Below, one piece after another: positions 8,201-16,850 of a DNA stretch of 40,795 nt. Position 1 is the stretch's first letter, and each line of letters starts with the position of its first letter. The notes under the pieces are model-generated. The model was not told where the DNA came from. It ran no database searches and saw only the letters and a program-made list of their open reading frames with translations. The stretch comes from a virus, in the IMG/VR virus record IMGVR_UViG_3300020156_000055, positions 1 to 40,795 of that record; one strand, written 5' to 3'. The position numbers and the translations under genes are program-made.

Positions 8201-9696
8201 TGGCTATCGGATTCAGCAACATCCCGGCCGATATCCGTGTGCCGCTGTTCTACGCGGAGATGGATAACTCGGCGGCCAACAGCGCATCGTCGGCAATGCG
8301 TCGGCTGATCGTTGGCCAGGTCAACGACAACGCGGATAGCGAAAGCATCGGCCAGTTGGTTCTGGTGTCCAGCGTGGCCCTGGCGAAGGAAATCGGCGGC
8401 CAAGGCTCCATGCTAGCCGCGATGTACGAAACCTGGCGCAAAGTTGACCCGATCGGCGAAATCTGGTGTCTGCCGTTGCAGAACGACACCGGTTCCGTGG
8501 CGACGTCGACCGTCACCATCACTGGAGCGGCGACCGAGGCTGGCCTGCTGAACCTGTATGTCGGTGGTACCCGGGTGCAGTCGGTCGTAGCATCGGCGGC
8601 AACCCCAACGGTGGCCGCAGCTGCCTTGGCGGTGAAGATCAACGCAACGCCAGACCTGCCCGTTACCGCTGCGGCGGTCGCCGGTGTGGTTACCTTGACC
8701 TGCAAATGGACGGGCGAAAGCGGTAACGACATCTCTATCGCCATGAACCGCCTGGGTAAGTCCAACGGCGAGATGACCCCGGCTGGCCTGACGGTCGTCA
8801 CCACAGCAATGGCCGGTGGCGTCGGCGTGCCGGATCAGGTGGACGCCGCGGCGGCCCTGGGCGATGAGCCGTTCGAATTCATCTGCATGCCATGGACCGA
8901 CACGACCAGCCTGAACGTCTGGAAGGACACGATGGACGACAACACCGGTCGCTGGTCCTGGGCCAAGCAGTTGTTCGGCCACGTCTACAGCGCCAAGCGC
9001 GGCACCATCGGCACGCTGGTAGCGGCAGGCCAGGCGCGCAACGACCAGCACGTCACCATCCAGGCCGTCGAGGCGGGCGTTCCGCAGCCGGTATGGGTGC
9101 AGGCGGCCGCATTGGCTGGGCGCACGGCCGTGTTCATTTCAGCGGATGCCAGCCGGCCCACCCAGAGCGGGAGCCTGCCGGGCCTGGACCCAGCGCCGGC
9201 CAGTGAGCGGTTCACCCTGACCGAGCGTCAGTCCTTGCTGACCTACGGCATCGCCACAGCGTATTACGAGGGCGGTTACGTGCGGATTCAGCGCTCGATC
9301 ACCACCTACCAGAAAAACCCTTTCGGCCAGGCGGATAACTCCTACCTGGACAGCGAGACCATGCACCAGTCGGCGTTCATCATCCGCCGGATGCGCAGCG
9401 TGATCACCAGCAAGTACGGACGCCACAAACTGGCGAGCGACGGCACTGCGTTCGGCGCCGGCCAGCCGATCGTCACCCCGGCGGTTATCCGTGGAGAGCT
9501 GATCGCGCAATACGCCAAGCTCGAGCTGGAAGGACACGTGGAGAATGCCGAACTGTTCGCGCAGCATCTGGTGGTGGAGCGCGACACGCAGGACCCGAGC
9601 CGGGTCAACGTGCTGTTCCCGCCGGACTATATCAACGGCCTGCGCGTCTTCGCCTTGCTCAACCAGTTCCGCCTGCAATACGACGAAGCGGCGTAA
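8200..9696 (+). CDS. Contractile tail sheath protein (Mu gpL-like)
   Basis: This 498-residue protein forms the contractile sheath, close to Mu L in length. It begins MAIGFSNIPADIRVPLFYAE, a hallmark opening of Mu-type sheath proteins. A beta-rich inserted domain lies at about residues 95-200 (alternating Thr/Val/Ala strands). The C-terminal part contains ITTYQKNPFGQADNSYLD and ends VNVLFPPDYINGLRVFALLN, the strand that links neighbouring subunits. Its presence shows a contractile (myovirus-type) tail even though the head genes are HK97-like. Confidence 0.95.
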   Translation: MAIGFSNIPADIRVPLFYAEMDNSAANSASSAMRRLIVGQVNDNADSESIGQLVLVSSVALAKEIGGQGSMLAAMYETWRKVDPIGEIWCLPLQNDTGSVATSTVTITGAATEAGLLNLYVGGTRVQSVVASAATPTVAAAALAVKINATPDLPVTAAAVAGVVTLTCKWTGESGNDISIAMNRLGKSNGEMTPAGLTVVTTAMAGGVGVPDQVDAAAALGDEPFEFICMPWTDTTSLNVWKDTMDDNTGRWSWAKQLFGHVYSAKRGTIGTLVAAGQARNDQHVTIQAVEAGVPQPVWVQAAALAGRTAVFISADASRPTQSGSLPGLDPAPASERFTLTERQSLLTYGIATAYYEGGYVRIQRSITTYQKNPFGQADNSYLDSETMHQSAFIIRRMRSVITSKYGRHKLASDGTAFGAGQPIVTPAVIRGELIAQYAKLELEGHVENAELFAQHLVVERDTQDPSRVNVLFPPDYINGLRVFALLNQFRLQYDEAA

Positions 9697-9714
9697 CCCC
9701 GACCCACGACATCC

Positions 9715-9738
9715 AGCCCGCCCAGTGCGGGCTTTTTC
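9715..9738 (+). terminator. Hairpin terminator after the sheath gene
   Basis: The stem AGCCCG/CGGGCT has a 7-base loop and is followed by TTTTT. It lies in the 60-base gap between sheath and tube genes and would lower readthrough unless the late antiterminator is active. The same GCCCGCCCARTGCGGGC design recurs at 20871. Confidence 0.75.
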
Positions 9739-9756
9739 ATTCTGGAGACACAGACC

Positions 9757-10104
9757 ATGGGTCAAAAAGTAGCGGGCACCGTCTACGTCAAAGTGGACGG
9801 CGAACAGCTGATCATCACTGGTGGCGCCGAAGCCCCGTTGATGGACGTGAAACGAGAAACGGTCTACCCGGGCTATTACAAGGAAGAGGCAATGACCCCT
9901 TCCCTGAAGGTGACAGCGGTGCACACGCCGAACTTCCCGATCAAGGCGCTCACCAACGGTCGCGACATGACCGTGACCTGCGAATTCAGCAACGCATCGG
10001 TCTATGTGTTGGCCGGCGCCTACCTGGTGGACGAACCATCGTCGAAGGGCGACGACGGCACCATTGAACTGCAATTCCACGGCATCAAAGGGAGCTGGCA
10101 ATGA
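9757..10104 (+). CDS. Tail tube protein (Mu gpM-like)
   Basis: This 115-residue protein polymerises into the inner tail tube. It is beta-rich, beginning MGQKVAGTVYVKVDGEQL and including GYYKEEAMTPSLKVTAVHTP and the TNGRDMTVTCEFSN strand, all typical of the Mu tube family. Size fits Mu M (about 118 residues). It follows the sheath gene, as in Mu, and overlaps the chaperone gene by ATGA. Confidence 0.92.
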   Translation: MGQKVAGTVYVKVDGEQLIITGGAEAPLMDVKRETVYPGYYKEEAMTPSLKVTAVHTPNFPIKALTNGRDMTVTCEFSNASVYVLAGAYLVDEPSSKGDDGTIELQFHGIKGSWQ

Positions 10105-10397
10105 GTCATGTTCAGAAACTTCAGGCCGCGATCGAGGCTCACGGTGAGCCGTTGACCGAGCTCACCTTGCGCCGACCCACCGTGCAGGAAGTGCGGGCGA
10201 TCAAGGCGCTGCCATACAAGATCGACAAGAACGAGGAAGCCAGCCTGGACATGGACGTCGCCGCGAAATACATCGCGGTCTGCGCCGGCATTCCATCGTC
10301 GTCGGTCAACCAGTTGGACCTGTCCGACCTGAACGCCCTGAGTTGGGCGGTTGCCGGTTTTTTCATGAGTGCGGCGTCGCAGCCATCGGCGACCTGA
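10101..10397 (+). CDS. Tail assembly chaperone, short form (Mu gp41-like, G analogue)
   Basis: This 98-residue zero-frame product begins MSHVQKLQAAIEAHGEPLTE and carries LRRPTVQEVRAIKALPY, the usual core of Mu/P2 E-type tail chaperones. These bind the tape measure protein during tail assembly. Residues 86-88 are read from the slippery run at 10358-10364. Without slippage, translation continues for 10 codons to the stop at 10395. A fraction of ribosomes should shift to make the longer form described separately. Confidence 0.85.
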   Translation: MSHVQKLQAAIEAHGEPLTELTLRRPTVQEVRAIKALPYKIDKNEEASLDMDVAAKYIAVCAGIPSSSVNQLDLSDLNALSWAVAGFFMSAASQPSAT

Positions 10398-10528
10398 TTG
10401 CAGCCGCCTATGACCTGGCCTGGTTCTGGAAGGTTGACCCCGAACAGATGATGGCCAGGCCACTGGATGTGCTCCGCGAATCCCTGGAGCACGCCCAACG
10501 AATTAACTCAGCCCAGCAGGTGCAGTGA
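10101..10528 (+). CDS. Tail assembly chaperone, frameshifted long form (GT analogue)
   Basis: A -1 shift at T_TTT_TTC (10358-10364) would join codons 10101-10364 to the frame running 10364-10528, giving about 142 residues. The added tail HECGVAAIGDLIAAAYDLAW followed by FWKVDPEQMMARPLDVLRE looks like the GpE-type extension (W-x-P-x-x-M-x-x-x-x-x-x-E) that P2-like phages fuse to gpE by frameshift. The extended frame stops exactly at the tape measure start (TGATG). The extension frame has no start of its own with a good ribosome site. Family knowledge and the perfect slippery heptamer make this a strong prediction, though frame use is inferred. Confidence 0.82.
10358..10364 (+). promoter_or_regulatory. 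Programmed -1 frameshift site T_TTT_TTC
   Basis: The heptamer fits X_XXY_YYZ in the chaperone reading frame: T is the last base of GGT, then TTT and TTC. Slipping back one base lets both tRNAs re-pair and moves ribosomes into the frame that ends at 10528. Confidence 0.85.
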
Positions 10529-12543
10529 TGGCGGACAAGTTCCAGCTCAAGGCGTTGATCACCGGCGTCGACAAGCTGTCGCCGACGCTGGCGGGCATTC
10601 GCAAAAACGTTGCGGGTTTCCGCAAGCAAATGAACAGCTCGGGCCTGGGCAACATCGGCTTCAAGGATCTGGTCCAGGGCGGCGCGTTTGCTGCGCCATT
10701 CATTGCCGGGGCCAGAGCGGCGATGGAATTCGAAACGGCCATGGCCGACGTTCGAAAAGTCGTCAACTTCGAGACGCCCAAGCAATTCGAGCAGATGGGA
10801 CAGGATGTCCTGGGCATGTCCGAGCGGCTGCCAATGGCGGCTACTGGCATCGCGGCTATCGTCGCCGCCGGCGGCCAGGCCGGCTTCGCCGCAGGTGAGT
10901 TAAGGCAATTCGCTGAGGACGCGGTGAAGATGGGTATCGCGTTCGACCAGACCGCCGAGCAATCGGGCGACATGATGGCGAAGTGGCGGACGTCCTTCAA
11001 ACTGACGCAGCCTGAAGTCGTAAAGCTGGCTGATCAGATCAACTATTTGAGCAACGTTGGGCCGTCTTCGGCGGCGCAGATCTCCGACATTGTGACCCGC
11101 ATCGGTCCGTTGGGCGCTATCGCTGGTCTTGCCTCCGGACAGATCGCCGCCATGGGCGCGACCCTTGCGGGTGTGGGCGTGCCCAGCGAGGTCGCCGCCA
11201 CCGGCATGAAGAACTTCATGCTCGCCCTGACCAAGGGTAGCGCTGCTACCAAGCAACAGGCCGAGGCATTCAGGTCGCTGCGCCTGGATGTGAAGGATGT
11301 GTCCAAGAGCATGCAGAAGGATGCCCAGGGCACCATCGAGGATGTGCTTGAGCGCATCGCGAAGGTTGACCCAGCCAAGCAGGCTGGCCTGCTGACTCAG
11401 TTGTTCGGTAGCGAGTCGGTGACCGCGATCGCTCCGCTGTTGACCAACCTCGATCTTTTGAAGAAGAGCTTCGACGCGGTGGGTGCCGGCGGCAAGTTTG
11501 CCGGCTCCATGGAAGCTGAGTTCACCGCGCGCTCCAAGACCACAGCAAATGCCATGCAACTGCTGACCAACAAGGTCAATCGGCTTGGCGTAGAGGTGGG
11601 TAGCGCTTTGCTCCCGCCATTCAACGATTTCATGACGCTGGTAGGTCCGCTCGTTTCTGAGCTTGCTTCGCTTGCCTCTCAGCACCCTGGGTTGATCAAG
11701 GGCGTGCTCGGCGCGGCGGTGGCCTATGGCGCGCTGCGTGTCGCTGTCACCGCGGCAATCTTTGTCATGAAGCTGCTCGACGGAACCATGAAGCGATCCA
11801 TTGTGGGCTTGGCTGTCATGGGCATCGCGTTGGCAGCTGGGGTGCTGATCGCCAACTGGTCAACCGTCGCGCCGTATTTTCAGCGCGTTTGGCAGCTTAT
11901 CCAGGTGCCGGTGCTCGCGGCTTGGGATCTGTTGAAGGCCTTCGCAAATTGGGGCCCCATCGCGCTCATCAGAGAAAACTGGGAACCTCTGACCGAACTG
12001 TTCGGCGCGACCTGGAACCTGCTCATGGCGCTCTCAACTCCGGTGATGGACTACCTCAAGACCATGTTCGACTGGTCGCCCCTGGGGATGATCATTAATA
12101 ACTGGGGACCGATCACGGCTTGGTTCCAGCAGCTCTGGGAAAAGCTGCGACCCATCATCGAGCCGATCATGAAGTGGTTCGGCGGAGGGGAGGGTGGCGA
12201 AGGCATCATCCAGAACGCCACTGACAAGGTGAACGCTTTCACTGAAGCCCAGCAAAAACGGAACGCTGGCGCCGGAGGCGGTACCGGTGAGTTGCTGCTG
12301 GCGGACGCCACTCAATCAGCCGCCGCCCGCCAAGCAATGAATAATCAGGCGTTCGGGATCAGCAACAACCAGCTCCTACAGCAGACCGCAGCCACCAACG
12401 GGCAAAAGCTCAACGGCGAACTCAACATCAACCTGAACGGCGCACCGCCGGGCACGACGATCGAGCAGCCGAAAACCAACCAGCCGGGGCTGAACATCAA
12501 GCCCAACGTCGGTACCCGTACCGTGGGCGTCATGAAGGGGTAA
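10528..12543 (+). CDS. Tail tape measure protein (TP901 core type)
   Basis: This 671-residue protein sets tail length and is ejected with the DNA. ATG 10528 overlaps the stop of the long chaperone form; a GTG three bases earlier is also in frame. Residues about 65-240 contain the TP901-type core with FETAMADVRKVVNFETPKQF and QLADQINYLSN-like segments (VKLADQINYLSN). A long hydrophobic region at about 390-443 (GVLGAAVAYGALRVAVTAAI and onward) would cross the host membrane. Tryptophan-rich repeats NWGPIALIRENWEPL and NNWGPITAWFQQLW follow, and the C-terminus is polar and disordered. Confidence 0.92.
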   Translation: MADKFQLKALITGVDKLSPTLAGIRKNVAGFRKQMNSSGLGNIGFKDLVQGGAFAAPFIAGARAAMEFETAMADVRKVVNFETPKQFEQMGQDVLGMSERLPMAATGIAAIVAAGGQAGFAAGELRQFAEDAVKMGIAFDQTAEQSGDMMAKWRTSFKLTQPEVVKLADQINYLSNVGPSSAAQISDIVTRIGPLGAIAGLASGQIAAMGATLAGVGVPSEVAATGMKNFMLALTKGSAATKQQAEAFRSLRLDVKDVSKSMQKDAQGTIEDVLERIAKVDPAKQAGLLTQLFGSESVTAIAPLLTNLDLLKKSFDAVGAGGKFAGSMEAEFTARSKTTANAMQLLTNKVNRLGVEVGSALLPPFNDFMTLVGPLVSELASLASQHPGLIKGVLGAAVAYGALRVAVTAAIFVMKLLDGTMKRSIVGLAVMGIALAAGVLIANWSTVAPYFQRVWQLIQVPVLAAWDLLKAFANWGPIALIRENWEPLTELFGATWNLLMALSTPVMDYLKTMFDWSPLGMIINNWGPITAWFQQLWEKLRPIIEPIMKWFGGGEGGEGIIQNATDKVNAFTEAQQKRNAGAGGGTGELLLADATQSAAARQAMNNQAFGISNNQLLQQTAATNGQKLNGELNINLNGAPPGTTIEQPKTNQPGLNIKPNVGTRTVGVMKG

Positions 12544-12546
12544 ACC

Positions 12547-13803
12547 ATGGCACGCAATTGGCGCGATGAACTGTTGCCGGCGTCGTTCCGTGGGATCAGT
12601 TTCTTGATCCCGCAGGCGTCGGTGCCGGTCGGCCAGAAGGGCCAGCTTCACGAATACCCGCAGCGGGACGAGCCGTTCTTTGAACAGCTCGGCAAGCAGG
12701 CCCAGGTGCACACCATGACGGCCTGGGTCATCGGTGATGACTGTTTCGAGCGGCGCGACAAGTTGCTTGAGGCGTTGCAGACCCCGGGCCCTGGTGAATT
12801 GGTCCATCCCTGGCTTGGGCGCATGCAGGTCAAGGTTGGCGATTGCAAGGTGTCCCACGAGCTGACTGCCGGCGGCATGGTCAGCTTTGACCTGACGTTC
12901 TACCCGGACAAGCCGCTGACGTTCCCAACGGCCAAGGTCAACAGCCAGCAGCAGGTGGTGAAAGCGTCGGACAGCATGCTGGGATCGGCCTTGGAGCGGT
13001 ACAAGCAGGCAATGGCGAAGGTTGACCAGGCACGCTTGGGCCTGCTCCGTTTGCGCAATAGCCTGTCGAACGTCTACGCCGTCATCCAGCAGCAGTTCGC
13101 ACCTTTCGTGGGGGTGTTCACCAACCTGACAGGGTTCGCCCAGTCATTGATGAATTCGCCCGGGGCGCTGTCGTCGCTGTTCTCCAGCTACTTCAGCGAC
13201 TTTTCGTTGCAGGACAGCGCTTTCGCTGACACCAGTTCGAGCTACAAGAATGCGGTGGCCACCACCACACAGCAAACCGAGGCCGTGACCGCCATCAACA
13301 CCGTGAGCCAGTCCGGCGGCATCGACTCCGCGGCCGCAGCCCAGGCCACCGCGAATCTGGTACAGGACGCGCTGCTGGTTCAGATGGCGCTGATCATCAG
13401 CGAAATGCCCATCGCCTCGCAGCCCGTCTCCAGCGGGTCAACGCCCAACGTTGAGCAGCAGGCCATCTTGCCGGTGGTTCGGCCAGAGGTGCCCGTTGCG
13501 GACGACGTGCTGCAGCTGCGCGACAGCCTCAGTGATGCGATTTTTGAAGCATCGCTGAAAGCCGATCCCTCTCATTACGTCGTGATGAACACGCTGCGCC
13601 AGACCCTGGTGAAACACCTGACGGCGGTTGCCGAGTCTGGGGTACGGCTGGTTGACATCACGCCGCCAGAAACCATGTCAGCGCTGGTGCTGGCTTACCA
13701 GCGCTTCGGCGATGCCACCCGCTCGGCAGAGGTCGTGCAACGCAATCGCATTCGGCACCCGGGCTTTGTTCCGGCGGCATCGATCAAAATCGCCCAGAGG
13801 TAA
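12547..13803 (+). CDS. Mu gpN-like protein (DNA circularisation N-terminal domain)
   Basis: This 418-residue protein matches the Mu N/gp43 family, named for DNA circularisation but a tail/baseplate component by position. The N-terminal 120 residues include NWRDELLPASFRGISFLIPQ, the ECxxRRDxLLEAL-like FERRDKLLEALQTPGPGELV, and HPWLGRMQVKVGDCKVSHEL. The rest is helical and Ala/Gln-rich. It starts three bases after the tape measure stop and leads into gpP, as in Mu. Confidence 0.87.
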   Translation: MARNWRDELLPASFRGISFLIPQASVPVGQKGQLHEYPQRDEPFFEQLGKQAQVHTMTAWVIGDDCFERRDKLLEALQTPGPGELVHPWLGRMQVKVGDCKVSHELTAGGMVSFDLTFYPDKPLTFPTAKVNSQQQVVKASDSMLGSALERYKQAMAKVDQARLGLLRLRNSLSNVYAVIQQQFAPFVGVFTNLTGFAQSLMNSPGALSSLFSSYFSDFSLQDSAFADTSSSYKNAVATTTQQTEAVTAINTVSQSGGIDSAAAAQATANLVQDALLVQMALIISEMPIASQPVSSGSTPNVEQQAILPVVRPEVPVADDVLQLRDSLSDAIFEASLKADPSHYVVMNTLRQTLVKHLTAVAESGVRLVDITPPETMSALVLAYQRFGDATRSAEVVQRNRIRHPGFVPAASIKIAQR

Positions 13804-13806
13804 TCC

Positions 13807-14922
13807 ATGACCGAAGATCAAAACACCGTCAGCCTCACGGTTGATGGTCTGGATTATTCCGGCTGGAAATCGGTCGAGATCGCCGCCGGGCTCGAGGATC
13901 AGGCCCGGTCGTTCACCCTGAGCATCACCTGGAAGTGGCCGGGGCAGAACGTCTCGGTACCGATCCGGCAGGGTGCCAAGTGCCATGTGCGTATCGGCGG
14001 CGACCTAGTGCTGACTGGCTGGGTGTTTTCTTCGCCGATCGACTATGACGAGAAGCAAATCACAACGACCATCAGCGGCCGTTCATTGACTGCCGATCTG
14101 GTGGACTGTGCGGCCGTGAACAAGCCTGGGCAGTGGAACAACCAGAGCGTTCTCACCATTGTCAGGGCACTGGCGGCGCCGTATGGGATATCCGTGCGCA
14201 CGGAGATCCCTGAGGGGGCGAAGCTGTCGGACCACACCATCGAGCCAGGCGAGACGGCTTTCGAATCCATCGACCGCTTGCTCACGCTGTTCCGGGTGTT
14301 CTCCACTGACGATGCGCGCGGCATGGCCGTGCTGGCCAGGCCAGGGAGCGAGGGGCGGGCCTTCGATCATCTGGAGGTCGGCAAGAACATCCTCACCGGT
14401 AGCGCGCCGCTGGATTTCTCCGGGGTGTTCTCCGAATACCAGGTGCTCGGCCAACGCTCGGGCACGGATGATGAGTTCGGCGCGGCTGCGGCAGAGATCT
14501 CGGCTGTCCTGACGGATGATCGAACGACCCGTAAACGGGTACTGATCATCCAGGAGTCTGGGCAAATGACCAGCGAGCTGGCGCAGGCCCGGGCGAACTG
14601 GGAGCGCGGTACCCGCATGGGCAAGGCGCTGACCACCACCTACACCGTCCAAGGCTGGCGCCAAACCAACGGGGCGCTGTGGAAGCACAACACCCTGGTG
14701 CGTGTGATCGACCCGATCATTGGTTTTGACCGGTGGATGCTGATCGCCCGGGTGACCTACACCCTGACCGATGCCGGCATGATCACGAAGATGGAGGTCG
14801 GCCCGCCAGACAGCTACGAGCCGGAACCGCATGACCCGCACAAGAACCGCAAGCTGAAGAAGGGCGGCAAGGCCGACAACTTCGAATACCTGATACCCGC
14901 CGATTACGAGCCAAAACAATGA
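13807..14922 (+). CDS. Baseplate hub protein (Mu gpP/gp44-like)
   Basis: This 371-residue protein is the central hub at the tube end, related to T4 gp27 and P2 D. It begins with beta strands (NTVSLTVDGLDYSGWKSVEI) and includes ITTTISGRSLTADLVDCAAV, the conserved SGRSxxxDLVDCA pattern of Mu-type hubs. It ends in a basic tail (DPHKNRKLKKGGKADN). Length is close to Mu P. The stop overlaps the spike gene start by 4 bases. Confidence 0.92.
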   Translation: MTEDQNTVSLTVDGLDYSGWKSVEIAAGLEDQARSFTLSITWKWPGQNVSVPIRQGAKCHVRIGGDLVLTGWVFSSPIDYDEKQITTTISGRSLTADLVDCAAVNKPGQWNNQSVLTIVRALAAPYGISVRTEIPEGAKLSDHTIEPGETAFESIDRLLTLFRVFSTDDARGMAVLARPGSEGRAFDHLEVGKNILTGSAPLDFSGVFSEYQVLGQRSGTDDEFGAAAAEISAVLTDDRTTRKRVLIIQESGQMTSELAQARANWERGTRMGKALTTTYTVQGWRQTNGALWKHNTLVRVIDPIIGFDRWMLIARVTYTLTDAGMITKMEVGPPDSYEPEPHDPHKNRKLKKGGKADNFEYLIPADYEPKQ

Positions 14923-15425
14923 CCGTGAAAAACATGCTGGCCCGCGGCACCGTGGTGCTCGTCGACGCCCTGAAGAAAATGCAGTCCTTGCAGATGCGCC
15001 TCACCGCCGGCGAACTGAAGGACAACGCCGAGCACTTCGAGCCCTACGGCTTCACCAGCAACCCGCTGGCCGGCGCCGAGGTGCTGACCGCCTTTATCGG
15101 CGGCGACCGCTCCCACGCCGTGGTGCTGGTCGCGGCTGATCGCCGGTTCCGGATTCAGTCTTTGAAGCCTGGCGAAGTCGCGATCTACACCGATGAGGGC
15201 GACAAGATCCACTTCAAGCGCGGCCGGATCATCGACATCGAAACCGGCACGCTGAACATCAAGGCCACGACGGCTGTGAACTTCGAGACGCCGGTGATTA
15301 ACCAGACAGGCCAGATTGTCTCTGCAGGCGACCAGCTGGCCGGTGGCATCAGCCAGATCAACCACGTACACACCGGTGTCCAGGCCGGTAGCGGACAAAG
15401 CGGCGCGCCCGCTGCGGGGGGCTGA
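14919..15425 (+). CDS. Baseplate spike protein (Mu gp45-like)
   Basis: This 168-residue protein should form the trimeric membrane-piercing spike. Residues 1-110 form the OB-fold part, with ERFEPYGFTSNPLAGAE-like HFEPYGFTSNPLAGAEVLTA and VLVAADRRFRIQSLKPGEVA. The C-terminal beta-helix is followed by ISQINHVHTGVQ, whose His-x-His pair matches the iron-binding tip motif of P2 V and Mu gp45. The final AGSGQSGAPAAGG is a flexible end. The stop overlaps the gp46-like start by one base. Confidence 0.92.
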   Translation: MTVKNMLARGTVVLVDALKKMQSLQMRLTAGELKDNAEHFEPYGFTSNPLAGAEVLTAFIGGDRSHAVVLVAADRRFRIQSLKPGEVAIYTDEGDKIHFKRGRIIDIETGTLNIKATTAVNFETPVINQTGQIVSAGDQLAGGISQINHVHTGVQAGSGQSGAPAAGG

Positions 15426-15823
15426 TGCTTATTCAAACCTCCGTTGAGTCCGCGCTCATTCGCGCGGTGGTGATCAGCCTGTACTCCTGGCGGCGTGCTG
15501 AAACGGATGACCCTGTAGACGATGACCAGTTGTACGGCTGGTGGGGCGACAGTTACCCGGCCATCGCCGACGACCGCATCGGCTCGCGTCTCTGGTTGCT
15601 GCGCCGGGTCAAGCTCACCGACGCCACGCAGCGCGATGCAGAATTCTATGCCGCGGAGGCGCTGCGCTGGCTGATTGATGACGGGCATGTCCTGGACGTT
15701 TCCATCAGCAGCAACAGGGCGGACACCAACCGCTTGAACCTCGGCGTCGTCCTGACCATTGCGGACGGCACGCGCCTGGAAATCCCATCTACTCCTACCT
15801 GGCAGGTGATCTATGCCGTTTGA
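15425..15823 (+). CDS. Baseplate wedge protein (Mu gp46-like, gp25/W family)
   Basis: This 132-residue protein belongs to the wedge component family near T4 gp25. It includes ESALIRAVVISLYSWRRAET, the GWWGDSYP motif typical of the Mu gp46 group, and GSRLWLLRRVKLTDATQRDA. The C-terminal half is a beta hairpin (RLNLGVVLTIADGTRLEIPS). It overlaps the J gene by 11 bases. Confidence 0.92.
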   Translation: MLIQTSVESALIRAVVISLYSWRRAETDDPVDDDQLYGWWGDSYPAIADDRIGSRLWLLRRVKLTDATQRDAEFYAAEALRWLIDDGHVLDVSISSNRADTNRLNLGVVLTIADGTRLEIPSTPTWQVIYAV

Positions 15824-16850
15824 AACGCCCTCGCTGCCGGTGCTGGTCGACCGCACCCAGAGCGACCTTGCCAGCGATACACTACGCCGTTCGGATGCCC
15901 AGGTGCTGGCGCGGACACTGGCCGGTACCGCTTATGGCCTGTACGGCTATTTGGATTGGATCGCCGAACAGATCCTGCCCGACCGCGCGGACGAAGAGAC
16001 ACTGGAACGGATTGCCCAGTTGCGCCTGACCCAGCCGAGAAACCCGGCGCAGCCTGCGTCGGGGACGGCTTCGTTCACTGCGGTGGCGGGCGCTGTGGTT
16101 GACGCTGGAACCGTGCTCCAGGCGGAAGACGGGCGCACCTACCGGGTAACCACAAACGTCACCACCGTCGCGGGGCTCAATAGCGTGGCGGTGGAAGCGG
16201 TAGACGCCGGAACCCTGGGCAACGCAGACGTCGGTCTGGCGCTGACCCTCGTTCAGCCCGTGGCAGGCGTTACCAACAGCTTCACCGTTCTGGCGCCTGG
16301 CCTCACTGGCGGCATCGCACAGGAGAGCATCGAGTCGCTTCGTGCCCGGGTCATTCGCTCGTACCGCGTCATCCCGCACGGCGGGTCGGCGGCAGATTAC
16401 GAAACCTGGGCGCTTGAGGTGCCAGGCGTTACCCGGGCCTGGTGCCGAGGCAATTACGTCGGTCCCGGAACGGTGGGCCTGTTCGTCATGCGAGACGGTG
16501 ACGACGTGCCAGTGCCGAATCCTGCGCAGCTTGCCGAGGCGAAGGCCTACATCGAGCCGCTGCGCCCTGTGACGGCTGAATTGTACGTGCTGGCGCCCGT
16601 TGAGGTTCCGGTGGCCTACACCATTCACCCGGTACCGGATACCACGGCGATTCGTGCGGCCATCCAGGCACAGCTTATTGACCTGCACGACCGCGAGGCC
16701 GGCCTGGGTGAAACCTTGCTGCTGACACACATTGCCCAGGCCATCAGCGGCGCGGCCGGCGAAACGGACCACGACCTTGTATCACCTGTGGCCGATGTGC
16801 CGGCGGGCACCAATCAGTTGCTCACCTTCGGAGGCATCACATGGCTGTAG
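15813..16850 (+). CDS. Baseplate J protein (Mu gp47-like)
   Basis: This 345-residue protein is the main baseplate wedge scaffold (T4 gp6/P2 J relatives). It begins MPFETPSLPVLVDRTQSDLA and has the DEETLERIAQLRLTQPRNPA block, a repeated beta region, and the signature ESLRARVIRSYRVIPHGGSA followed by DYETWALEVPGVTRAW. ATG 15813 lies inside the gp46-like gene. The stop lies 10 bases beyond the gp48 start, continuing the overlapping tail operon. Confidence 0.95.
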   Translation: MPFETPSLPVLVDRTQSDLASDTLRRSDAQVLARTLAGTAYGLYGYLDWIAEQILPDRADEETLERIAQLRLTQPRNPAQPASGTASFTAVAGAVVDAGTVLQAEDGRTYRVTTNVTTVAGLNSVAVEAVDAGTLGNADVGLALTLVQPVAGVTNSFTVLAPGLTGGIAQESIESLRARVIRSYRVIPHGGSAADYETWALEVPGVTRAWCRGNYVGPGTVGLFVMRDGDDVPVPNPAQLAEAKAYIEPLRPVTAELYVLAPVEVPVAYTIHPVPDTTAIRAAIQAQLIDLHDREAGLGETLLLTHIAQAISGAAGETDHDLVSPVADVPAGTNQLLTFGGITWL

